DNA of 64,000 bases from Dromaius novaehollandiae (taxonomy: Eukaryota; Chordata; Aves; Casuariiformes; Dromaiidae). Positions 12,917 through 24,100 of the stretch are shown in pieces (position 1 is the stretch's first letter; each line of letters starts with the position of its first letter). The DNA is taken from the NCBI RefSeq assembly GCF_036370855.1, contig NC_088098.1:136668721-136732720 (forward strand). Reading direction: 5' to 3'. Below the pieces are notes generated by a model. It worked only from the letters and a program-made list of their open reading frames with translations, was not told the origin of the DNA and did not search any database. The translations under genes were made by a program, and so were the position numbers.

Positions 12917-14739
12917 GTGTGATTAAAGTAGAAACTCCTTTTGTGATGCTCGTGTCTGTTTATTCCATGAGATATAAATACGCATGGACCAGGATACCAG
13001 CAGCTCAGGATGAAGTAGGTCTGTGGGCTATGAGCCTACCCCTTTCAGAAGGGGTAATGGAGGGAGGGAATATCTAGAGACTTCCCAGAGCAGTGGGGAG
13101 GGTTACGGGCTCATCACCCCTTTAGATGCTTTGTACAACCTTATCAGCTTCCAGAAAGACCAGACTACAGCTCATCTGTCAAGGCAGAGGTTTATTGAAC
13201 AGAACATGACCAAAATATGTGCCACCAATACCATACTACTCAAATAATTACTCTATCCGTTAGCAGGTCACTTGTTCAAAGCACCAAATGGCCAAAGTCT
13301 CCTTGTCCTTGGATGCCTAGGGACTGAAGGACTTTTGTCTTGTAGGCTCTGTGTTTGTATGGTTGAACTCAAAGGTCTTAGCTAATACTTATGACCCATA
13401 TAATTACACACGTGTACACACATGCTGATCCTGATCCCTTTTAGTGGTGGCATAGCTGGTGTGTTTGCTAATGCTGCTAAATATATGATTAAACATAAGC
13501 TGTAGCAATCTAGCCACTAATCTCAAGCAAAACTGAAAAGGAAAAATTGTTTTTGACACACTAATGGTCAGTATCAATATTTACACTCCTTCCTCAATTT
13601 ACACATGTGTAATTTTTCCCACAACTTTTTTAACACTGAAATTGCAATGGTTCAGACACAAACATATATGCCAATCAGATCAAAGTGTTTAAGCTTGCAT
13701 CAAGCATGTGGGGTCACACTCAGAAGCCAAGGAAACTGGCAGGCCTTGTCCTCATCCATACTTCGTCAGCAGTTGTGCACCAGGATATCTCCAGGCTGCC
13801 TTCACAAATTCCCTGCAGACAGAGGGTGAAGTCGAGCTGTCTCTATCTATTAATATAAAGGATTTTTTTAAGATAGGGAAGAAAAATCTATAAATGATTC
13901 CAAATATCTTGTATGTGTTATAAATAGGAATAAAAATGAATCCCAGTTGCTTAGGATTGGGAAGAGATACAAATTCTACCCTGGAGGACAAATTTAAGAA
14001 AATCCTAGTTTTTATTTACATGGATGAGATTTGACACGCAAGTCCTCCCTGCTTGCACTTCTACACAAATCAACAAATATTCAGGCAGAGCAAACCGATT
14101 TTGTTCTTGTGAATTATACTAATTTGGGAATGAAAAAAGTGCAAATAGAGATGATCTGTGAGGACAGGATTTATGTAAACACTCAGAGAAATGAAGTGGA
14201 GGCCTGTTGCTATTTACTTGCTGGTAGCTTCATGGTTTTTATTTTAGACTGAGAAATTGCTTAGAAATAGAAAGACAGGGCTCAGATATGAAATTACTGG
14301 TATGACTATGACTCAGTGAAATTGATTGAAATGGGTGGTAGGAAATCAGCCTGCATAATGCTGTGTTTTTCATACTGTGGAGGCAATAAAGGACTTCCAG
14401 TGGAAAGCACAGCTCTACATACATGTGGTTTCAATATTCTTATGGTATGTGGTGACCACTGCTGAGTAAAAGGAATTCAGCACTCCATTTCTTGCATACC
14501 GTCATGGGCTTTTCAGATAACACGACGGATTTTGCATACTGTACAGTGCTCAGAGAGGCACAAGGCAAAGCTGCCTGCAGACGTCTCACTTGGGAGTGGT
14601 GCAGATCAGGGCACACTAGTATCTCTCTGGGTTTTCTTTACAAATCCCCTGCAGGCAGAGTTTGCTTAACTAGTTGAACTGGCTCTTTCTGTCTTGTTTT
14701 TTTGGCAAAGTAAGAATTTCCTTCCTGATAAAAACAGAC

Positions 14740-15069
14740 GGCAGGAGTCCTGATTGGGTGTAGCGTTGGAAAGGATATGACATCAGGCACGTCTCTTGCT
14801 TTGTACAGTGTGGTCTGCCTGATTGCTGGCTGCCTCCCAACTGAGCGAGGGCGGTGTTTCATTAAATCCCAACCCAGGTACTCGAGTTTCTGCACAAAGT
14901 GCTGCCGGCACCAAGTTCCAGTCTGCTGCAAGGTCTGTTTGACTTGTGCACACAAAGCCTGCTTAATAGATTACTCCCATAACCAGAGGTTTGTCGAGGA
15001 GGATGGAATTTGAACTCTTGAAACCAACTGTGAAGTGAAAAAAACAGAAATTGGACAGCCTGGGCTGAG
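14740..15069 (+). promoter_or_regulatory. ASB9: Candidate ASB9 promoter and 5' leader
   Basis: Immediately upstream of the start codon there is an inverted CCAAT box (ATTGG, 14753-14757), a CRE-like TGACATCA (14778-14785) and a GC box GGGCGG (14849-14854), all within about 100 bp. No convincing TATA box is seen. The transcription start is not determinable from the sequence, and a further upstream non-coding exon cannot be excluded. A short upstream ORF (14777-15013) would lie in the leader if transcription starts before it. Confidence 0.35.
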
Positions 15070-15163
15070 ATGGATGATGAGGGAACACATCAAAATGCCA
15101 GCAAATCGCAAGGAGCCAGATGCCAACCATCTGCAACTTCTCTATCAAACCCACTGATGAGGG
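15070..15163 (+). CDS. ASB9: ASB9 coding exon 1 (residues 1-31)
   Basis: The exon encodes the N-terminal tail, starting MDDEGTHQ and ending SNPLMR. The SNPLM motif is shared with human ASB9 and anchors the exon. It ends in phase 1 at a near-perfect donor (GGG|GTAAGT). The first half of the tail is poorly conserved, as expected for this protein. Any 5' UTR exon further upstream is unresolved. Confidence 0.9.
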
Positions 15164-18100
15164 GTAAGTAACACTCCTGCCTCTCCTCTAATCTTCTAGT
15201 CTGCCAGCAGAGGTGGAAGAGCGGTGGGTGGATAGGGGAAAGTCAGGCTACAGCAGCGTGTTCCTCCTGATGTCCTATTTACAGTGCAGGTCCACATACA
15301 GTCCCACACAATGTCCCCATGTTCTTGCACTTCAGATGGGCTTTTTATATGCTATTCATATTTGTAACTGAATTTAGTTTTTTAGTGCATCACCGAAAAG
15401 AATATCTGATTCTGTAGTGCAGTTTGTGTAAGCGAAAACAAATGCAGTATTTGAATGACAACAAACTGAGAAAGAAGTTGCAATGTGGCATGTTTGGCTT
15501 AGATTAGTGCTGGCTGATGGCTCAGCATTGGCTCAGTTCCTCTTTTCTTTACTCTCCTCTTTCCTCTTCTCTCCTCTCCTCTGCTCCTTTTCCTTCCCTT
15601 CCCTTCCCCTCTCTTTTTAATTCCTTTCCCTTTCCCTTTCCATTTCTTTTTTCCTTTTCCTATAGACAGGCGTAAATATTCTTGCGAAGGCTGAGCCAGC
15701 ATCAGTGGGTTCTTCCACAACGGACAGGCCATTATTCAATTGTGGTCACTGATGAACAGTTATTCAGACAAATGACTTCATTCTGGTCATTGCTCTGTTG
15801 TCTGGCCCGGAGCCTGTGAAAATATGACATGGTGACAAAAGACAAGTAATTAAATTTCACATAACAATTTAGCTAGATTTGTTCCCTGTAGCCCTGTTTT
15901 CTGAGAAGCTACTCCTTCAGTTCATGGCCAGTGCAGTGGAAACACAGAAGTAAATTAAGATAACATGACTTTATACTATTTTACCTCCTCTCCTGGGCTA
16001 TTCATGACTCTTCCATTCATACCAAAAAGAAAAATAGGACCATAAAAATAAAAAGAGGCAACGAACAATGCAAAGATGATCAGTATGTTTGCTGTGCTGT
16101 CTGCTCTCCTCATGTGTGTGTATATGTATGGATAGGTGGGCATGTGAGGCTGTGGTGAGTGGGAAAGGAGAGTGCCGTTACTAACAACGTGAACCAAATC
16201 AGGTCTGCCCTGGAGAGGAGCTCTGGCAAAATGGTGTCAAGCTTCGTGCAGCTGGATGGGAAGTTGGGGAGTCCTGCTGCACACCGAGGAGTTGGTCCTT
16301 TGAAAAGAAGAGTTCAGCTCATACCTCTTGGGTCTGCCTGGTCCTAAGGAGAGCCAATAAGCTTCTCTGGTGGCTTACAACAGGAATGTATTTGGCTCTG
16401 GCTATATATATAAATCACAGACTTCCTGTGAAAGCCTTTAAACATGAAAAATATCATTCAAAGTACTGTTACATACAGTGCCATAAGCATGTATGTTATG
16501 CAAATGTGTGTACAAGAGCATACTTCAGCTGAAAGGTTTTCAAAGCCCCTTCGGAATTGTACCCTGTGAGACCACCGCTGAAGGAAACCAATCGGGGACC
16601 AGGTGCCCAGTGTGCAACACCATCCACGTGATCAGAAGCTGGAAAAGGACACTTTAAACCCTCACCACAGAAATGAATGCTCTCCTAGAAAGGCACTGGG
16701 AACACTCTGTCGTCCACAGGGAGTAGTCAGGATTTGCATGTTTGTGTGGTTAACGATATAAGGCTCCCTCTGTATACACTGTTGGTATTCAGATGCCCAA
16801 GTGATAGCAGTGCAATCAAATATGATCCAAAGTTTAATACAACCTCTGTGTCCGCTGGGATTTTCAGCAGTGAAAAAGGAGTTAGATTCCCAGTGCCACC
16901 GAATCTGGACTTTAGGGTTTTAGATTTCTAGATGCTGGGGGCCCTGATGCCTGATTAAGCATGCCTGTGGACCAGGGTGCTGGGTAAATTTCAATATTGG
17001 ATAAACTGGCTTGTTCCTGTGTGACAGAGCACTTGCTTTTTGGCAAACAGAAATCCTTGCTGCTTTGGTGATATATACAGTGAACACAACTGTGCCATCT
17101 GTATAAACCGCAGCCCGCATGGACAGAGTATTCTGAGGACTTTTGTGAAAATCATTATTTCATGATTTAAAAAGCCCACGGCCAATTAGCTTTGGCATTC
17201 ACTTAGGTTTTACTCAGAAGCTTATAAATGGCTTAAATACTGATCATTTATATTACTGATGGTGTACCTACTGCACTGCACAAAAATAGGTGTGAGATCT
17301 CAGCTTTCACTGCAGTCTCTCTCCTTCAACTAAGAAACACAAATTGCAGAATAGAGCAGGGAGAAAGTGGAAACTTTGTGGTTAATCTGAGGGTGATGCC
17401 CTGGATGCAAGAACTAGGGGAAATTGCCTACTCCTGGAGGAGGGTGCCTCCCTGGAGTCCCTTCAGGGTGGAGGTGTTTGCTGCAGATGGAGCTGGGGCA
17501 GGAGAGGCAGCAGTTCATGGCCTTACAGTTCACAGCTGCAGAGATTTGGAACTACACAGTAGCAATTAGGATTACAAAGGCTACTCTAATTATTAAATAT
17601 GTCTTTGTAACCTGCCCCCTCATCAGTGTATCCAAGACTGGCTTAAAGATACCTTAGGCTTCAACTTTTATTTAGGATAAAGTCCTTGGTTCTTCTCAGT
17701 ACAGAATCCCCAGCTGAATTTAGGGCATGTTTGTACATACCTCTTTTTATTTTCCACTGATATTCATTTTTCATTTGTCAAACTTTTAATTTGTTTTTAA
17801 GAACTGACAGAATAGCAAGCTAGTGGCCAGTCTATAGATGACTGTAGTCTGACCTGGTTTAGTGTCTCTGTAGAAACTTGCCCTTTCTCAAGAAAACACT
17901 GAATGGCTAAGATCTGCATGTGGTTGTGATGGCATGACCATGCAGCTCCCTCTTTTTCACCAGCATCCTGATGGGTTAATGCAATACCTTAGACTTGCTC
18001 AAAACCCCATCTGTATTTGTGCTGCCAAAAAAAGATCCAGTTGCAACTCAGAAAACTTGTTCCTCAGTCTAGCTTTTAAGAATGACTTGTAAGCATAGCT

Positions 18101-21100
18101 CCATTGCAACTCATGCAGATCTTGCAACAGCATTAGTTTCTCAATGGGAAAATCTGAGGCTTTTGATAGACCTTGTAACAGCACCAATAGTAACACAGTC
18201 AGGATACAAAAGAAGGGCAGTATGGCAGAACCCGTGGCCCCTGGAGAGGCTGCCTTGCAGATCTGACCTTGCTTCAAGATATCAGGAGAGAGGTGACGTT
18301 TTGGCTCGGAGCGTACTACCATCCTCTTTCCAGAAAATTTCACAAGAACAAGGGCCTTTGCTTCTATTTAGTGATAATTCTGGGGTTTGGTTTTCACCCA
18401 GTCTGATCACTGCTGATATGGACTGTCTCACGGGGATGCTTAAAACAGCCTGTGTGAGAATCATTGACAAAGCCCGAGCAAATGTGGGGCAGTAATCCCA
18501 CTGCACACAACACACAGTGCCCCCCTTTCCTAAGGTGTTTAATGCAAATGAGTAGAGATGCTTACCTGTCTGCATCACTGCAGCAATAAAGATGATCTAA
18601 CAAAGCTCATCCGACTTTGCCATTTGAAAAAAAATGCTTAACTTACCCAGAGAAATATAATTTAATAAACAACATTTGACATGCATCACTTTTAAAGGAA
18701 ACTTGTTTTAATGAATTAATAATAATACTGTGCTTTAATAATTGCAGCATGGCTTGTCCCCCTACCCTTATGAGACCAGAGCCATAGCTTCTGGAAATTG
18801 CTGTCTGTTTGCTGAAGCCAAAGAAGGTTTATGAACTTACTGCAACTATAAGTTTGTTGTGGGACACAGACTACGGAACACAGCAAAGGAGGCAGGCAGT
18901 TCCCAGATGATGCCATTAGCAAAGAATGCAATTTTCTTTAAAAGCTGAGCAAAGTATATTTCCCAGACTTCTTGAGTTCCTTCATCTGTTCATTTCATGC
19001 ACTCACTGCAGCCCATGAAGCTGTATTGGGGTTTTGTCTCTTCCATCATTTGGCCTTCTAATTTTGAGGTTTCTCCCAAAAGTGAATCACATCTGAGTTG
19101 ATGAATCTTTCTGTGCCTGTGAATTTTCAGTTGCTCTTCAGTTTCCTATTATTTTTCCCTTTGACTTTCATAATTATAGGAATACAAGATTGGAAAAGAC
19201 CACCTGACTCATAGAGTCTGCTCTCATTGGCTATTTCTATACTGCTGAATGAAGGAGACTGGGACCATTCCTGTCTTTGAGAACAGATGGTGTAGGCTGA
19301 CTTGCCTTCACATGCCCGCTTGGGTAAGGCTTGTCCACTTGAGAGCAAACTGGCCCCATCCACACTGTGGGTCTCACTTGATTACCCTGTGACATCCTTA
19401 TTATTTTATATATATATTTCCAGTTCAAAGTCTCCAAAATAATGTGAGGGCCATGTTGCAGCTCAGTAGGGTGGTATTTTCATAGCATGAAACTGAGGGG
19501 ATGTGTTACATGACTTTGACTGTGGCAGGAAGGATGTTTGCATGTACAAAGCCTGTTGGGATAATACTGTGGAGGAAGGCTTGTGTAGGGTGAAGGGGCC
19601 AAACCCGGTGCAGGTTTGTCCATGAACCCCTTTGGGAGCTTTCTCTGGTATGAAGTATTTTCCTGAGCTGTTCTCTGTACTGCTTTGGAGTCAGCTGGAG
19701 CAATTCAGGATAAGGTGGGAAGCAAGCTATCAATTAAGCATGTGGGTGAGAAGCAGCTCAGTGCTGCATTATCTTCCCAGCCCTCTTTATTTGGCAATGC
19801 AGATTTGTCTGATAAGTCTGAGTAGTCTCTCCCAGTCACACGCAGCAGTGGAATTGATAGCTGATTTCAAAGTGTCCACAAAACACCTAATCTGCAGATC
19901 ACAGTCAACAGGTTACCAAATATCTTGTCAGTTCCCTGACAACAAACATGATCTGCAGGAAAAGACTGGAGTCCACAGTTATGCTGGATGCATGTGAAGA
20001 GCATGAGAAGGCACCATAAGAGGAATCTGTTAAATAAGACTTTGGGCTGAGCTCAGGAAATGCTCATGCTCAGAGGAGGCACAATTCCAGTGCACGATGG
20101 TCCCTTCTGGTCTGCTCTTGGAGGTATGTTTCCTTCAGCTTTCAGATCTGGTAGTCATTTTGACTGTAGCCATGAGCAAGATATACCAACCAGGTAAAGG
20201 GACTTCCAGCCATTGGATCTGCACCCTGTCTCCAGCAATGGTCAGTCTCCAGTGGACACAAAATAAAGCTCCTTTCTGGCCCCAAGGTGAATCCAGTGAT
20301 AGCTTTGATTGTGCAAATGTAAGCCTATCATAAAACAATGAATCCAGTCTTTTTTTCAAGCCTTCCCCCTTTCCCTTCCCTAAAGTATATAGAAGTCAAC
20401 CAGAGACAAGGCAATGAGAAGAAACTATGGAAATCCTGAATCAGTTGCTTGTCTGACCATCGCTGATGACAGTCTTTTCCTAAGGGCCTTGTTCTGCCTA
20501 CAAGTCACCCCCCCTCAGGTTTCAAACCTACCATGAGGTACTCTCCTTTGGAGGATAGTTTCAAGATGTCACCAGGATTGCCCTGTGAGCCAGGAGCATG
20601 ATGAATCTTGATGTTCCTCAAGGTTTTTTTATTTTTTAATTTTTTTTACTACTTCATTTGCAAAAGAAGCATCATAGGGACCGGTCTGGTTCCCTCTTGT
20701 GATATATGTGTGACTACTGCCATTTTGAATAGCTGCTTCGTACCATGACCCACTTTTTTGGTATCCAAGAAGGAAAACAGTAAAATTTGCTCTAGTTTTG
20801 TCCTTCAGTAAGCCATTGTTCAGAGACAATAATTTCTATATCAGCTGAATATGCTGTATGGATAAGCATTTTGATGAACATCTAGTGGCTTAAAAATAGT
20901 GTATTGGAGCAGCAGAAATATCCTTTTGCCTCTATGGATTACTCTATAAAAATGTACTATACAGGCATAAAGGACTCTTGCAAGAGTAATTAAATCTATA
21001 ACAGGCCTTTTGCAACCTCACAGAGGTCCAGCTGATGAAAACCTTGGCAACTTGCCCAAGCTGGTCATTGGGGTTTTTTTCTGTACTTAACAGAGGGAGA

Positions 21101-24100
21101 GAGGGACATCCGCAGTGGGCAGCTCAATGTATTTCTAAAAGAAGCTGGATGAAACACCCTCTGGAAACACTTCTTTTCATTCACAGGGGGAACCTGGGTC
21201 ATTAACTTAGACTAGACACTGAGTTTTGAGGCAATGAATGTTGAAAAAGGTGAATATCTCCCTGAGGGATTAGTGCTGTTGGCCTGCCCTGAGCTGTGAA
21301 ATCTATAATACTAAAGGTCCCCTTGCTATTGTTAAAATTTGGATGGTCCCTAGCACTAAGCTAGGTTGTTTTGCTATATTAAAATAATGAACAAATACAG
21401 CAACTAGGGAAATGAAACATCAAAGTCAGCAGCAGCTATGTGTTTCCTCAAACCACTATGTTACGCAGTGTAACCGAGGAACGGTAGAAAGGTAGCCTTG
21501 TAAAAGGCATGAAATCATTCTTTTGCCTGGCAAACCTCAAAAAAATCTTTCAAAAAAAGCACTCTATATGATCTGAGAGGTTTGATGCCAAATTTGACCC
21601 TAGGGATTCCCTCCCATACCTCCCTGATCCAACCAGAGCTATGCTGACACATTTCCAGTAATCGTTTTTGGTGTGTGATACTTTTTTGAACATCAAATTT
21701 TAAATATCAAGATTACTTGGAAACAGTAGTTAAAAACCTGTTTCTGATGTGGGCCCTTCATACCTCCTACACAGTCTAGCAAGGTTTCCTTTCTATAGGC
21801 ACTGAAAATATCAGTGTGTTTATCTTAGCAGTAGGAATAGTTTCTTTACAATGTACTCAAGTAAAATTTCACCCCTCTTGGCCCCGTCCCTCGGGCTGTG
21901 GGTGTGCCAGGACAGGCTCCCTCCCCGCTGCTGGCAAGGTGCTAGGGAGGGGACTCTCACCTGCACAGAGACTCACTTGCTTCAGGGTGTGAGAGCCGGG
22001 CCCTTTGCCGGTTCAAGGTACTGTTCCTTCAACATTTTATGTAAATTTCAGCAGGCCTTGTTATAGCTGTTTTGCCTTGCCCCTGTGAAAGAAAGCAGTA
22101 AGAAATCATGCACTTTATGCATCCTTTGGGGGAAAGCATCTCTCTCTCATAAAAAAGCTTTCCGGAAATGCATTTTTTTTTCCGCACCAAGACCACTTCA
22201 TCTCATCCTGAGTGCTTTCCATCCTCCAATAATGTTTAAGTAGGAAAACAAAAAGCAAAGGCAGACCCTTCTCCTGAGCTTCTCTTTGTATGTGCTGTAT
22301 CCCACTCCATGGTTTCTGCAGTTCAGAGAATATAGCTATTACTTAACTACATCCTCACTGGCTAACACCAAACAGTGAAGACTGAGAGACAAAATCAAAT
22401 GGTAACACAATTTATCTCCTTGTACCTTAGCACCTTCCACAATTAAGTATTGTTGATTCTAGCCCATCTCTGAGCAGGAGTAAATGATTTAGCAGCTGTA
22501 GCCTTCTCAAAACATATTCCTTTTGTGCTAATTGGCAAAGTGTAATGAGCTTGTGAAAACAAAGACACTGGAAATAATTCAAAGCAAGGGACAAGCTCAG
22601 TCAGAACAAGGTGATGCTCTGTAAATTGCTCTGTTGTCTTCTTAATGGAATATAGCTGTTTAGTCCTAACAGAATGAATTAAAAACACACCCATAGAGAA
22701 GTCATGCTTTTTTTTTCACTCCCTCCCTGTGGCTGCTCCAAGCAAAGCTCAGTAGTTCAAGGAATAAGTTAGAAGAGAGATTTCCTGAGGCTGTTCATTT
22801 GAAGTAAAGTGCACTGATGAAATAGTCCATCGAATTGTTAGCATTTTTCCTGTCTTTCTCTTTATACAGACTTTGTTTCAGACTGGTCTCCTTTACATGA
22901 TGCCTCTGTCCATGGGCGTCTGCTTACTCTGAAGAAACTCATCAACCAGGTATCCACTAGGTTGATATGAACCCTGCTGAATTTGTTCAGTTGTTGAATG
23001 CAGGCTCTGTTTTATTGTAAAACATCCAGGGTGACTAAATCATTTTGACCTGATAGGGCAGAAGGCAATGAAATCTGCTCATAACAGATGCTTTTCTTCT
23101 GCAGGCAGTTCCTTACCTAGCACAAGGTCTGTGTACTAAACTGAAGACCTATACAAATACCCTCAGTCGTATTTTAATCCTCATGCAGGCAATGGGACCC
23201 CGGTTGCTACCTCTCCCTGTGGCTGCCCAGGCTTCCTCTGTAGCTCTTGTATCTTCCAGCAACGTTTGGTACCTGTGGTGGGGCTCAGCTCCACATCCAC
23301 ACACCCACGCCTGAGGCATCAATTCAGTTGCCCACACATCCATGCAAAGTGCCATCTGAAGTGCCCAAGGGTAACCTGGGCCCAAGCTGCCCCTGTAGAA
23401 GGGAATGGCTAGGGAGAAGCGATTTCTGAACATCACTGTTCTGATTCTTTGAAATTCTCAGATTGGATTCTTAGTATTGTGGAGGAGTTGACAGAAGAGA
23501 AAGAGTTATTGAAAACTCCTCCAGCCTAAACTTCTGGAGGGCCAAGATTACTAGAAAGAAAAGAACCTGTGGTAGAATCAAATAAATTATTTCTAATGCA
23601 GAGGCTGACTTTCCTTCAAAATGTGCCAAACAGTGAAAATTGGAAAACATGCCAAAACCATTTCAGAATTCTTTCCAATAAAATAATCAGAAGCTTGCTG
23701 GGCAGGAGTGGTGATATAGATGGCAGTCATGATTGTACAAACAATACAAATAACACTTTTTCATCTTTTTTATTTCGAGTTAGTTGTCTGTGATGTAATA
23801 GAAGTAAAAGAATGCTGAGTTCCTAGAATGATGCCTGTAGGGTCCCACTTGGCATTCGGCACTAGGCAGAAAACCTAAAACTTTCTGTTTTGATTAGTAG
23901 TGTGTAGTAGGCATAGCCTCTAATATGCTGTATACAGTATCCATTCCAGCTAAAGCATCATAGCCTCTCTCTTTGCTTACCTATCAAGGTAACATGAAAT
24001 AACTGCAGACAGTTGAGGAAGGTGAGATTACACAAATTTTTAAGGATCATTATATACAGCTTTTTTCTTCTTCGGAGGTTTGTTGTAATACTATTTTTTA

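Larger units (their letters stand above)
1..14739. other. Upstream intergenic region, no recognisable gene
   Basis: I looked on both strands for ankyrin or SOCS-box exons, because ASB11 usually lies upstream of ASB9 in tandem. I found none. Open frames here are short (the longest is 157 codons, at 11085-11558) and resemble no family. The content is unique-looking AT-leaning DNA with the tracts listed separately. Confidence 0.6.
15164..22869 (+). other. ASB9: ASB9 intron 1 (7706 bp)
   Basis: It runs from the GTAAGT donor to a CAG acceptor. It contains a polypyrimidine tract and a CR1 scrap (separate entries). The longest internal open frame (18082-18495, 137 codons) has no recognisable domain. 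There is no evidence of a nested gene. Confidence 0.85.
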
